A stretch of 64,000 bases of DNA, from NCBI GenBank assembly GCA_037176705.1, contig CM073885.1, forward strand, positions 166,584,290 through 166,648,289, read 5' to 3'. The position numbers and the translations under genes were made by a program. Below the pieces are notes generated by a model, which saw only the letters and a list, made by a program, of their open reading frames with translations, was not told the DNA's origin and ran no database searches. This DNA comes from Molossus alvarezi. Taxonomy: Eukaryota > Chordata > Mammalia > Chiroptera > Molossidae. Of this stretch, positions 22,895 through 33,429 are shown piece after piece (the stretch's first letter is position 1; each line of letters starts with the position of its first letter).

Positions 22895-23480
22895 TAGGAG
22901 GGGCGGCGGCGCGAGGGGGGGCGGCGGAGCGCGCAGCGGCGGCGGAGCGCGCAGCGGCGAGACGGGCTGGTCCCACACCCAAGCGTGGTGGATAAAAATC
23001 AGGAGGCTCCCGCGGCTGGGAAGGTCCTTCCTGAGGACTGAGGGGTCCCCGTCCCACACCAGGTGCCCCGTTCAGGGTTCCAGTGCCAGGAAGAGAAGTC
23101 CCCATAACTTCTGGCTGGAAAAACCAGCGGAAACTGAGGCTCAGGGAGGCTGAGGCGGCTGGAGCCCCAGGCAGCTCCCTAAAGGGCCCGCGCACGGACT
23201 TATCGGACTTTCTCCCTCTAAGCTCGGAGGGGAGGCAGCTCGAGGGGCGCCAGAGACATACAGGGAAGAACTGAGCTGTTTGGCACTGGAGCGAGCGCTG
23301 GAGAGGGGCCTTCCTCGGGGACAAACGTGCTGTAAGAGGCCTTTGTTCCTTTGGTGAGCCCTTCCCGGGGTGGCAGACAGAAGCCATATCTGGGACTCCA
23401 GCAACCTGGCTCGCACTGGTAGCCCCGCCCTGCTGACTCCTTGAGGCCCCGCCCCACCCCGCCCCACACAACTTTCAAGC
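22895..23480 (+). promoter_or_regulatory. GC-rich 5'UTR/promoter region of the half-L1
   Basis: Strongly CpG-rich leader, in contrast with A/T-rich surroundings. It contains an 18-bp period duplicated at 22,921-22,953 (GCGGCGGAGCGCGCA twice). L1 5'UTRs hold an internal Pol II promoter, and this is the expected place for it. Promoter activity is inferred. A 204-codon antisense ORF here is a GC-composition effect. Confidence 0.6.
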
Positions 23481-23631
23481 TGTTGTCACTTGCTTAACCA
23501 TAGGATTGGCCGGTCTTGGATCCTGCTTCAGGTTTTTCCTAAATTCTTTCAAACGAGCAGCACCGGGTCTCAGCGAGCCCCATACCGCTCATTAAGTAAT
23601 ACACAGAAACAAACACAGGGAGGCAGCCAAA

Positions 23632-24573
23632 ATGAGGATACAAAGAAACAGGTCCCAAATGAAAGAACAGAACAAAACCCCAATAAAAGAACTAAGCGAA
23701 AGGGAGATAAGCAACCTAACAGATACTGAGTTCAAAATACTGCTTATAAGGATGCTCAATGAACTTAGTGAGAACCTCAGTGAACTTAGGGAGGGCATCA
23801 AGAGCATAAAAAAGGACCAGTTAGAAATCATGGATACACAGTTAGAATTAAAGGAGGCATTAACTGAAATAAAGAATAATTTACACAGCTTCAATAATAG
23901 AGTATGTAGATCCAAGGAGCAAACCATCGATTTGGAATATAAGGAAGCAAAAAATCCCCAATCAGAAGAGCAAAAAGAAAAAAGAATCCAAAAAAATGAG
24001 GATAGAGTAAGGAGCCTCTGGGATAACTTCAAGCGTGCCAACATTCGCATCTTGGGGGTGCCCGAAGGAGAAGAGAGAGAACAAGAAATCGAAAACCTGT
24101 TTGAAACAATAATGGCAGAAAACTTTCCTAACTTGGTGAAGGAAACAGACATACAAGTCCAGGAAGCACAGAGAGTCCCAAACAAGATGAACCCCAAGAG
24201 GCACACACCAAGACACATCATCATCAAAATGCAAAAGGTTCAAGACAAAGAGAGAATATTAAAAGCAGCAAGAGAAAGGCAGATAGTTACCTACAAGGGA
24301 GTACCCATTAGGCTGTCAGCTGATTTCTCAAAAGAAACTTTGCAGGCCAGAAGGGAGTGGCAAGGAATATTTAGAGTGATGAAAACCAAGAACCTACAAC
24401 CAAAATTACTCTATCCTGCAAAGCTGTCATTTAGAATCGATGGACATACAAAAACTTTCCCAGACAAGAAAAAGTTAAAGAAGTTCATCACCACCAAACC
24501 ATTATTATATGAAATGATGAAGGGTCTTTTTGAAGAAAAAGATAAAATGTATGAACAAACAAAATGGCAATGA
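23632..24573 (+). CDS. L1-type ORF1 protein, intact, 313 aa
   Basis: An RNA-binding nucleic-acid chaperone that in L1s trimerises and coats its own RNA in cytoplasmic ribonucleoprotein particles. Residues about 20-125 are rich in heptad-like L/I with K/E and should form the coiled coil. Residues about 137-225 are the RRM (NIRILGVPEGE, then ENFPNL, TPRHIIIKM). Residues 226-313 are the C-terminal domain with PIRLSADFSKETLQARREW, YPAKLSF and FITTKPLLYEM. The length is close to mammalian ORF1p, slightly short at the N terminus. The first in-frame ATG after the leader (MRIQRNRSQM) was taken as start. No internal stop or frameshift is present. It is the only protein of the half-L1. Related but decayed sequence is at 55,670-56,400 on the other strand. 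Confidence 0.9.
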   Translation: MRIQRNRSQMKEQNKTPIKELSEREISNLTDTEFKILLIRMLNELSENLSELREGIKSIKKDQLEIMDTQLELKEALTEIKNNLHSFNNRVCRSKEQTIDLEYKEAKNPQSEEQKEKRIQKNEDRVRSLWDNFKRANIRILGVPEGEEREQEIENLFETIMAENFPNLVKETDIQVQEAQRVPNKMNPKRHTPRHIIIKMQKVQDKERILKAARERQIVTYKGVPIRLSADFSKETLQARREWQGIFRVMKTKNLQPKLLYPAKLSFRIDGHTKTFPDKKKLKKFITTKPLLYEMMKGLFEEKDKMYEQTKWQ

Positions 24574-24915
24574 ATGCATATCTATCAACAATGGAATCTA
24601 CAAACAAAATGAACAGGAAGAACAGAAACATTCTCATAGATACAGAGAACATTTTGGTGGTTGCCAGTTGGGAAGGGGATTGGGGGAATGGGTGAAAAAG
24701 GTGAAGGGATTAAGAAGCACAAATTCATTGCTAGACTGACAAACCTCAAAGGGAAAGGGGTTGGGAGGGTGGGAAGAAATAAACCAAAGAACTTATATGC
24801 ATAACCAATGGACACAGACAATAATGTGGGAAAAGGTGGGAGGGGGGCGGGAGTGGGGAGGAGGGGGTCAATGGGGGAAAAATGTGGAACATCTGTAATA
24901 CATTTTACATCCAAC

Positions 24916-24921
24916 AATAAA
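24916..24921 (+). terminator. Poly(A) signal of the half-L1
   Basis: AATAAA lies 8 nt before the A tail. Confidence 0.85.
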
Positions 24922-24944
24922 GATTTGGAAAAAAAAAAAAAAAA

Positions 24945-24960
24945 AAAAGAAACAACCATC
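24945..24960. repeat. Target-site duplication, right (half-L1)
   Basis: Exact copy of 22,699-22,714. The older L1 ORF2 resumes immediately (KMERETTVWKS). Confidence 0.95.
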
Positions 24961-25934
24961 AAAATGGAAAGAGAAACCACTGTATGGAAGAGCATAATTG
25001 CCAATGATACATCAGATAAGGGGCTAATTTCCAATATATATTGAGTGCTCACACAACTCAACAAAAGGAAGACAAAGAACCCAATTAAAAAATGGGCAGA
25101 GGAACTAAATAGACACCTCTACGAATAGGACATACAAATGGCCAGGAGACATATGAAGAAATGCTCAACATCACTAATCATCAGAGAGATGTAAATTAAA
25201 ACAACAATGAGGTATCACCTCACACCTGTCAGAATGGCCGCCATCAACAAATCCTCAAACAGCAAGTGTTGATGAGGGTGTGGAGAAAAGGGGACTCTAG
25301 TACACTGCTGATGGGAATACAGACTGGTGCAGCCACTACAGAAAACACTATGGTGTTACTTCAACAAATTAAAAATTGAATTGCCATTTGACCCAGTGAT
25401 CCCACTTCTAGGAATATAACCTAAGAAGCCTGAAACACCAATCAGAAAGAATATATGTACCCCCATGTTCATAGCAGCACTATTTACAATAGCTAAGATC
25501 TGGAAACAGCCCAAATGTCCATCAGTAGACGAATGGATAAAAAAGCTGTGGTACATGTACACAATGGAGTACTATGCAGCTGTAAGAAAGAAAGATCTCT
25601 TATCCTTTGAGACGACATGGAGGGACCTGGAAAGTATTATCCTAAGTGAAACAAGCCAAGCAGAGAAAGACAAATATCACATGATCTCACTTATTTGTGG
25701 AATATCATGAACATAACAGTCTGAGGAATAGGGTAGACCCAAAGACGTTGAAGTAGGGTACAGACTGACAACCCTCTGAAGGGGAGGGAGGGAAGAGATA
25801 TACCACAGAACTTATATGCATGTACGCATAACCAATAGACATGGACAACAAGGCTGAGGATGGGGTGGGAGGGATGGGGACAAAAGGAGAAACTTCTGTA
25901 ACAAAAATAAATTAAAGAAAAAAATTAAAATCCA

Positions 25935-26697
25935 CAGAAATGGAATGGAAGTAAACTGGCTAGTAGACAATTATTACAAATGTGGGGACAGTTCTGCTGA
26001 AAGCAGGAGGAGGAAGAAACAAAAATAAATACACAAAACTTTTAGAGCAAGAGCTCAACTGTGTATTTGGAAGGTTCAGATATTCAGAGGTGATGAGTGA
26101 AAAATAGGTCCGTCATAGCAATTCTTTCCTTCCTTCCTTCCTTCCTTCCTTCCTTCCTTCCTTCCTTCCTTCCTTCCTTCCTTCCTTCCTTCCTTCGTTC
26201 CTTCCTTCCTCTCTCTCTCATCTTATTTTTTTTTCTACTAGCCATACCTGCTGTTTCTTTTATTTAAAATGCAATTAATATAATGGAAGCACAGAGACAG
26301 CAGTAGAAACCATTTCACCTGGACCCAGATTTCTATTCTGTATAAATACTAGGTAACCCCTGAAAAGTTTGTAATCAATTATATAATGTTATAAGCAATC
26401 TACTGTTATTTAAAGCTTCAATGCTGTCATCAAAACCCAACTAAAATATCATGTTATGTATATTTTCTTTCAAATGAATTAAACAACAAAACCTTGGAAG
26501 CAGCCATTAACTTGATGTAATTATCTGCCTTTGAAAATTAAATGCTCCACGGAACTACAAAGAACACTTAGCTTGACAAGATCATGCAAAAAGTCTCCCC
26601 TGTTTTCATCTGACATTCAAAGACATTTCATTAAACAGTGATGCCAACTTGAGTTTTTATTATTATGATGTTATGATTTGGTAATGATTCTTGTTGT
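25935..26697. other. No gene; contains a (TTCC)n array
   Basis: The stretch 26,124-26,218 is a near-pure TTCC microsatellite. The rest is A/T-rich with no recognised feature. Confidence 0.7.
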
Positions 26698-26715
26698 AAA
26701 GATTTGTATTGTTAG

Positions 26716-27328
26716 AGCTGATGAACAAAACAGACCCAGAGACACAGAAGTAAGACAGACTGACAAACCTCAGAAGAGGGGGTGGGGTCAGGGAGGGAAG
26801 AGATAAACCACAGAACTTATATGCATGTATGCATAACCTATGGACATAGACAACTATGCTGGGGATGGGGCAGGGTTGGGGGGATAGGAAGGAGGGTGTC
26901 AATGGGGAGAAAAGGAGAAACATCTGTAACAAAAATACATAAATTAAAAAATTTTTAAAAACTAAAAAAATACAGTCATACATTTTGTTATTTGTGTAGT
27001 GAAGAAGGGACAGATTTGAGAAGTGTTATTTTTTTAAATGCATTCTTCTGATTGTAAAAGAAATACATACTCACAAAATTTTGAAAATACAGGAAATTAA
27101 AAAAAAAAAAATCACCAGAAATTTCAACATCTAGTGATAAGAACTGTTCCTAGTGCAGAATATTTTTCCAGTATATTTTCTATGTCCTTTCAGGTGAATT
27201 ACTTACGTTACCTGTCTATTTTATATAATTGGGAGACAACTTTATGTACAAATTTTTCTGGTACTTTTTATTATTGTTGTAAAATATATATTACATAAAA
27301 GATATCATTTTAACTAAAAAAAAAAAAA
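26716..27328 (+). mobile_element. 5'-truncated L1 3' end with probable 3' transduction
   Basis: The first 235 bp (to about 26,950) are L1 3'UTR (CAGACCCAGAGACACAGAAG, CAGAACTTATATGCATGTAT, GAGAAACATCTGTAACAAAA). The next 355 bp are not L1, and a second A13 tract ends the insert. The whole 613-bp segment is bounded by the 18-bp duplication AAAGATTTGTATTGTTAG (26,698-26,715 and 27,326-27,343), so both parts were inserted as one cDNA. Readthrough of a weak L1 poly(A) signal into source-locus flank is the standard explanation. Confidence 0.85.
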
Positions 27329-27479
27329 GATTTGTATTGTTAGGAGGCCAAAAAAGTACTACTTTTCAAAAACTGGGTCTGCAATAGTAGTTTTCTCCTT
27401 AGTACAGAGTACTTATTTTAAGTTTTCTTTCATTTTTCTGCTTCTATCCTTAACCCATTACAGTCTGTTTGCATATAGC

Positions 27480-27830
27480 AACTAGACTCATATTCCCGCC
27501 ATAAGTAGGATTATGTCCCCTCTGCTTAAATGTTCACTGGTTTTCCTTTTATTTAAAATCCAAATTCCCTTTCTCTTGCTATGAAGCTGAAAAGAGCAAA
27601 TCCTTTCTCTCCAGCTTCATCGTGTAACACTCTCCCATGTGCTCACTCTGTTCCAAGCGCACAGGCCACCTTTCTGTTCCCGATAAAGTGCCCTGTCATT
27701 CCTCCCTCGGGCCTTGGCCTTGGCTGTTCATCCTGCCTAGAGAGCTCTGCTCCCTAATTTTTACATGGCTGGCTGCTTAATCAGCTTCCGCTCAAGTGTC
27801 ACCTCTCCAAAACTAAGGGCACCCTAGATC
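27480..27830 (+). repeat. L2 LINE 3' region
   Basis: Ordered L2 landmarks: TCCCATGTGCTCACTCTGTT, GGGCCTTGGCCTTGGCTGTT, CATGGCTGGCTGCTTAATCA and TCAAGTGTCACCTCTCC. An ancient repeat, much diverged. Confidence 0.75.
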
Positions 27831-28039
27831 CCAGCCATGATCATGTCACCTGGCTTTATTTTTTTAATATTGTTTTTTATTATCTAAAATGATCAATCCT
27901 GTTTATTTTTTGTCATCCTTGTACAAGACTGTAATGAAGGTAATAAATGAAAGATGGGCTGTTATCTGTCTCCCCTCCCCCTTCCATACTCCAGACTGAT
28001 AACAATTTGGAACTACGTAATTACTTTCTTCTTCTTTCT

Positions 28040-28314
28040 TTTGTTAGTCCTCACCAGAGGATATGTTTCCACTGATATTTTCAGAGAGAATGGAAAAAAG
28101 GATGGAAGGAGGGAGAGAAGGGGAGGGGGAGAGAGAGAGAGAGAGAAACATCTATGTGAGAGAGACACATTGATTGGTTGCCTCCTGTACACACCCCTAC
28201 TGAGGCCAAAGATCAAACCTGCAACCCAGGTATGTGCCCTTGACTGGGAATCAAACCCCAGACCCTTCAGTGCTCAGGACGACGCTCTAACCACTGAGAA
28301 ACATGGGCCAGGCC
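28040..28314 (-). mobile_element. Ves-type SINE, diverged
   Basis: Minus strand. Tail complement AGTCCTCACCAGAGGATATG, an extended GA-rich part, and head CCTGGCCCATGTTTCTCAGT. Older than most copies here. Confidence 0.88.
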
Positions 28315-28319
28315 CGTCA

Positions 28320-28494
28320 ATACTTCTCTAATGAGTCAATGGTGATGGATGGGGCCTTGACGTGGGGTGGCGAACACACAATGCGGTGTACAGATGATGT
28401 ATTGTGCAATTGTGCACCTGAAGCCTGTATAATTTTGTTAACTGGTGTCACCCTAATAAATTCAATAAAAAGGATAGATAGATAGATAGATAGA

Positions 28495-28529
<35 letters not shown>

Positions 28530-28531
28530 AA
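28320..28531 (+). mobile_element. L1-type 3' end with GATA/AATA microsatellite tail
   Basis: GGTGTACAGATGATGTATTG, TGCACCTGAAGCCTGTATAA, then ACCCTAATAAATTCAATAAA form an L1M 3' terminus. Its A tail has become (GATA)n(AATA)n at 28,473-28,531. Confidence 0.65.
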
Positions 28532-28844
28532 TATAAAAATTTCTTCTTTTCTTGGTTGGTTAATTGACAACCCACAGATTCTGCAGAGTAGTAAGCTAGA
28601 TGTGTTTTAACTACTTTGTATACACAGAGAGTTTGGCAAATGTTACAAACTAGGAGACCAGGTTCCCCTGGCCTTTAACCTAGTAAAGGCAGACCTGCCT
28701 GTCTAGAATGAAAGTGGTACCAGTTAGTTAAGAATCTGATCTCTTAATATCAGTCCATCGGACAATACAAATAGCTAATTCAATACAATATAAATTTAAA
28801 AGGGAGCCTAAGAAGGCAGTTCAACTGAAGTTAGAGAGTAGACC

Positions 28845-29560
28845 ATACAGTAGTCACCCCGAGTATCAAACCCTACATAGACTATGTTTTTGCTATACAT
28901 ACACACCCATGATACAGTTGAATTTATAAATTAGGCATAGTAAGACATTAACCACAATATAACAAAATAGTACAATTACAACAATATACTATAATCAGAT
29001 TTATATGAATGTGGTCTCTCTCTCGCAAAGTATCTCTTTTTTAATCCTCACCTGAGGACATTTTTCCATTTTTTGTTCAGATAGAGTGGGAGGGAGAGAG
29101 AGGAAGAGAGAGAGAAAGAAACATCAACGTGAAAGGAACACATCGAGTGGCTGCCACCCGCACGACCAACCAGGGCCAGGGACAAACTGCAACCGAAGTA
29201 CATGCCCTTAGCGGGAACCGAACCCGGGTCTCTCTGGACCGCAGGCCAATGCTCTAACTGCTGAGCCAAACCAGCGAGGGCATCGCAAAATATATTATTG
29301 TAGTGTATTCACCTTCTTGTGATAAGGTGAGATGATACAGGGCCTATGTTTCAGATGAAGTGAGGCGAATGACGTGGGAACTATGACCCAGTACAGGCTG
29401 CTCTGAGGGTTGGACACAGCACCATGGCACCGTGACAGTCCATCTGACGAGGAGGCCGCCACCTTGTGACCCACGGGTGGAGAGGTCCGCAGTACGGAGA
29501 TGCTGAAAAGGGAGGACACATCACGGGCCGGATGGAGCAAGGCAACTTGAGGGTTCACCA
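28845..29560 (+). mobile_element. Tigger-like DNA transposon, split by a SINE
   Basis: Matches 6,665-6,960 (TTGAATTTATAAATTAGGCA) and runs on through GTGGTCTCTCTCTCGCAAAG, then CACCTTCTTGTGATAAGGTG and AAGTGAGGCGAATGACGTGG. A SINE sits at 29,037-29,281. Confidence 0.65.
29037..29281 (-). mobile_element. Ves-type SINE (GAGGAC-tail subfamily)
   Basis: Complete minus-strand copy. The target duplication TCGCAAAxTAT is at 29,023 and 29,283. Confidence 0.95.
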
Positions 29561-29639
29561 TGCTACTCAGAATGTGCAATTTCAAACTTAAGAATGATTT
29601 ATTTCTGGGATTTTTCATTCATAGTTTAGGGAAACGGTT

Positions 29640-30970
29640 AAAACTGAAACCACAAGAGCAAACTCTCAGATGGGGGGTGGGGGACTACTCTCCATAGATG
29701 GGCCAAGTTAATTCTTATTCTCATTGTCAAGGCCGGAGATCGGCCTGCGACCTGAAAGTGTGGACTGAGAACCTGGCAATGACTCGGATGCTTTCCAGAT
29801 GCACCTGGAAAACTGCACAGTGGGCAGCCCGCAGCGAGAAAGCCCGTCCGTGCAGCAAGCCAGCCGTGAATTGCTGAGTAAGGGAACATTTTCTACAAAA
29901 GAAACGGTGGAGGATGCAGGCTACACAGTCCAGCGAGGTTTAGAGAATGAGACTGTGTGTAGCCTCGGGGATAAAACACGGTTAGAATAGATACTGATGG
30001 TCTTCCTGGAAGGGGAATACGTTTCTAAAAATGAAGTTAGGGTTGTGTGTGGAGGGAGGAAGGGGCTATCTCGAGCTTTGTCCTTGGTGGTAATTAAGAA
30101 GGAGAAATGAAGTATAGTGTCAGGACTGATTGTACGGGAATGAAACTCTTGCCATTTTGAACAACTGTTAATAGAATCAAATGTTTTCTGTCCACTGTCA
30201 CCTTCTTGAGCCCCTGCGCAGTTATGGGTACCATACAACTGACAAGCAATAACCTTGCTGGTTAACTGAACCCATTTCAAAGCTATGGGCAGGAGTTTTT
30301 GACATGGGGTCAATCAGTGAACTTCAGGAACATGTGAGCTCCTGAAACTATACACACTTGTCCATGATTATATCCTATGTGTATTTATTTCTGGAAAAAT
30401 TATTCATAACTTTCTCTTGGATTCTTAAAGGGGTCAGAAATTGTTGAAAGGGCAAGGTACTCATCTGGATGACTTTGCCAATGCTATTATTTTTTTGAGA
30501 AAACTGTGTCACTTTTCTCTTAGGTAGTGACAATCATGAGAATCTGTTAAAGGGGCAAAATTGATACAAATAGCCTTTCTGCTGCTTGGTCAACTTGTGA
30601 ATGGCAGCCCGGGAGGCAACGATCCCACACGCTGAAAGTAACCATGATCATCAGCTCCTCGGAAAAGAGAATTAGTTACTGTGGGTGAGACTGTATAGAC
30701 TTTGGCAGATAGACACATGACTGGCTCTCAAAAAGGCTATGGAAAAGCCAGGCTTTGCATCTGTCTGGAGTGTAAATGTGCTTTGGGTTGACAGTGTGAT
30801 GGCAAACACTTAAAAGTGAAAAAACAAAGGCAAAATGTCATCTTTGTGGGCAGACGCTGCTATTAGACGCCGAAGTGTGATGGAAGTGCTTTGGAAAATG
30901 TGTTGTTTCTCTGTGTTCTTTTGGCCGCTGAGCACACAGGAAAAACATTTCTACTCTAACTCTTTCTTTA
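29640..30970. other. No gene seen
   Basis: ORFs of 83-130 codons occur on the minus strand (29,889-29,638; 30,313-29,921), but no family, retrocopy tail or splice pattern was recognised. Confidence 0.35.
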
Positions 30971-30971
30971 A

Positions 30972-31236
30972 GAGCCAAGCAGAGAAGGACAAATATCACA
31001 TGATCTCACTTGTTTGTGGAATATAATGAACATAACGGTCTGAGGAACAGGGTAGACCCAGAGACATAGACTGACAACCCTCAGAAGAGGGGGTGGGGGG
31101 AGGGAAGAGATAAACCACAGAACTTATATGCATGTATGCATAACCGATGGACACAGACAACAAAGCCGGGTATGGGGTGGGAGGGATGGGGAGGAGGGTG
31201 TCAATGGGGGAAAAGGAGAAACATCTGTAACAAAAA
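30972..31236 (+). mobile_element. Young 5'-truncated L1 3' end
   Basis: Starts in the last ORF2 codons (CAAGCAGAGAAGGACAAATA) and runs through the 3'UTR to AACATCTGTAACAAAAAAAA. Very similar to 25,655-25,915. No clear target duplication. Confidence 0.88.
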
Positions 31237-31239
31237 AAA

Positions 31240-32755
31240 ATAGTCAGTGGACGCAACATTCACTTTTAGCACAAAAATGTAGTGACTCTGCCCTTCAAGG
31301 TTCACACATGGCAGTTTGGTGACAGAGGCTCGTTACTTTCATCTTTGTTGCAATTTAGAATGACGAACATCTACTTTTGTGCAATACTAGGTTTTGTGAA
31401 CATTCACAAGTATTTATTGAACATTCTTTATAAAGCATCAGGTGCTCATTGTCCTGGAGCTTTGGGCTCAAAGTCTTTAATTTATTAAGTAGAATGAATT
31501 GTTCTAGCCCAAGATCACAAGTACCAAGATACTTTTGTGGCTCTTTAAATTCAGCTAGTGTTTTTGGTATTTGCAGGTGATATGTTAACTTTTAAAATCA
31601 TTAAGAGGCTTTTAAATGAGTGCTACCACGTGGGCCTAAAAGATTATGCCTCTTCTCCCACAGAGTTGCCTAGACTCTGGGAAAATCAGATTTCATTCAT
31701 AGGACTTGCTGTTATCACTTATTTACCCTGAGAAGATAAGATGGGAAAAACAGCACACCTTTTTCAATAATAGATAAGAAAAGAACACTTTTTCTTTTCT
31801 GTAAGCTAGGTAACCGTTGGGTCAATATGGAGGTTTAGAGAATTTTGCTTTTTGTACTTGGTGGGAATTATATATATACACCTTTATATATAAATAGCAA
31901 TGTGTTTATATCGAACAAAAATGACCTACTTAAAATAGAAAAAAGAGAACTGCTTCCATTTATCTGAGCCAGCAAAAGCTGAAAATCCTTGATATTATTC
32001 TTTCTACCCACTGTCTCACTTCGGGGCTTCTCTTTTAATGTCCTCCACACTTCTCATTTCAGAGGGGCTGGAGCTATCAGCTCGAACACCCCTAAAATGC
32101 CCACTGCAGATTCAAATGTGCACCAGAGACTCTCTCCGAGAGAATTCTTGGGCTGTTCAGTCCGTGTCATGATCTGCTAAGAAAAGACTTCCACCGAGAA
32201 GCCACTGTCCCTCAGGCTGCCTCCGTGCCAGCCGGCCTTGGGAGTGTGCGTGCAGAGCTGGTCCTGCTGTCCCCAGGCCCCTGCTTCCTGGCTCAGGGAA
32301 TCCACTGTGCTCTGCGACTCAGTGGCCACTTGACTTTTGCTGATCTTCAGACATCAAGATTTCACCGCCTTCTTAGTCTCAAGGATCGACATCACCGTGA
32401 CGTACTCTGCTTCACTTTACTCCTGTTCCTCACAGAACCCAGAGAGCATCCAGAATGAGAAATGTTTAGAAATGGTTTCCCGAAAGTGAATACTCTGACT
32501 TTTACGGACTTGACTTCCTCATTTCCCATATATGTTTCTTTGAGAACTTTTGTTGTTCTTCTCCAGATTTATATGGCCAATGTGAGATTAATTTCCATCA
32601 ACTCTTTTTTAACAAATTGTAAATTTGAGCATGCTTTGAACCGAATACTTATGAACTCTGCTTCTTCTGTGCAAGCCATGAGCAAGGAGGATGGGGGGAG
32701 AGAGAGAGGGAGGTGTGTCCATGCGTGCACCTGTGCCCTGAATTCTAGAATTTTT
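31240..32755. other. No gene seen
   Basis: The moderately GC-rich part 32,000-32,460 has overlapping plus-strand ORFs (60-77 codons) with no recognised domain. The rest is A/T-rich. Confidence 0.35.
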
Positions 32756-32756
32756 T

Positions 32757-33425
32757 TGATTGAGATATAATTGACATATACCATTATATTAGTTTCAGGT
32801 ATAAAATATAATGACTTGGTATATGTATTGATAAAATAACTTTTTAGGTCCAGGATAGAGTCATTCCTGTCTGGGGTGCCATATCAACAAAGCAAAATTT
32901 AGATGACGTTGGTGTCCCTGTGAATGCTCCTCTTGACCAGGGACACAGTATATGTAGGCAACCAATGCCCAATGGCAAGTCAACTTGAGGCCTTCTCACC
33001 CCAAACAAGTTGACTCTCTGGCTCCCACCAATCAGATATTTTCTTTTTTTTTTTGTTCTTTATCCTATGAGAGCCTCCTGCCTTCCACCTCATTTTGTAG
33101 TTCTCAGGAAGGAGATGTTTGCCACATGATGTGTTAAACAAAGTTTGTATCATTTAAATTATCTTCTCGAATCACTTCTCATGGTATAATTGCAAAACGG
33201 TCACTGAAATAAATCTACCTAACATTCATCACCACACATAGTTGCAGAACATTTTTTCTTGTGCTGAGAACTTTTAAACGTACTCTCTTGGCAACTTTCA
33301 AATACACAACACGGTACTCTTAACTATCGTCACCATGCTGTTGCACCCCCAGAACTTACTTATTTTATGATTGAAAGTTAGTAGTTCTTCACCATTTCAC
33401 CCATGCCTTACCCCAGGATTCTAGA
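32757..33425 (-). mobile_element. Old L1MA-like 3'UTR, antisense, interrupted
   Basis: TTGAGATATAATTGACATAT, TATTAGTTTCAGGTATAAAA, and after a gap CATTCATCACCACACATAGT and CAACTTTCAAATACACAACA are antisense L1M landmarks. About 275 bp of foreign sequence (32,850-33,125) splits it. Confidence 0.7.
32850..33125 (+). mobile_element. Partial ERV1-like LTR
   Basis: CCACCAATCAGATA (CCAAT box), then CTTTATCCTATGAGAGCC and CTCCTGCCTTCCACCTCATT resemble the promoter and R start of a gammaretrovirus-type LTR. It sits inside the L1 3'UTR. Ends are unclear. Confidence 0.4.
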
Positions 33426-33429
33426 ATTT

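Larger units (their letters stand above)
22715..24944 (+). mobile_element. Half-L1 (HAL1-like) element: 5'UTR + ORF1 + 3'UTR, no ORF2
   Basis: The element opens with GACTTCCGGTCAAGATGGTG, has a GC-rich leader of about 0.9 kb, and carries one ORF (23,632-24,573). It passes directly into an L1-type 3'UTR with a G-rich tract (24,760-24,880), AATAAA at 24,916 and a 16-nt or longer A tail. No ORF2 codons lie between the ORF1 stop and the 3'UTR. ORF1-only L1 derivatives (HAL1) are an established class in mammals and depend on an L1 for reverse transcriptase. The perfect 16-bp target duplication and intact ORF suggest recent insertion. The alternative is an internal deletion of a single L1, but the related copy at 55,262-56,650 argues against that. 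Confidence 0.88.
21240..25926 (+). mobile_element. 5'-truncated L1 (ORF2 3' part + 3'UTR), split by a half-L1
   Basis: Encodes the ORF2 reverse transcriptase from the palm region to the C terminus. It reads [26 protein letters not shown], then FADD (21,735-21,746, both aspartates kept), and after the interruption PKCPSVDEWIKK. It is dead: there is a TAG at 21,353 and a one-base insertion in an A run near 21,685, and stops occur elsewhere. The 3'UTR ends at about 25,915 in an A-rich tail. An approximate target duplication (AAAATCCA, at 21,232 and 25,927) fits insertion by target-primed reverse transcription. The 22,715-24,944 element is a later insertion between the ORF2 codons for FCTAKETTI and KMERE. 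Confidence 0.92.

Noticed and set aside
22857..23471. 204-codon minus-strand ORF over the GC-rich segment
   Set aside because: Shadow of the CpG-rich half-L1 5'UTR; low-complexity Ala/Pro/Ser translation with no domain.
22895..23480. CpG island of a host gene
   Set aside because: Lies wholly inside a retroposon bounded by target duplications and is followed by L1 ORF1.
23592..24227. 211-codon minus-strand ORF
   Set aside because: Antisense shadow of the intact ORF1, with a Ser/Leu/Phe-rich artefactual composition.
24585..25064. 159-codon minus-strand ORF
   Set aside because: Antisense of the half-L1 3'UTR and poly(A), continuing across the insertion boundary; not a gene.
26124..26218. CRISPR-like or satellite array
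   Set aside because: Plain TTCC microsatellite without spacers; CRISPR arrays are not expected in a mammalian genome.
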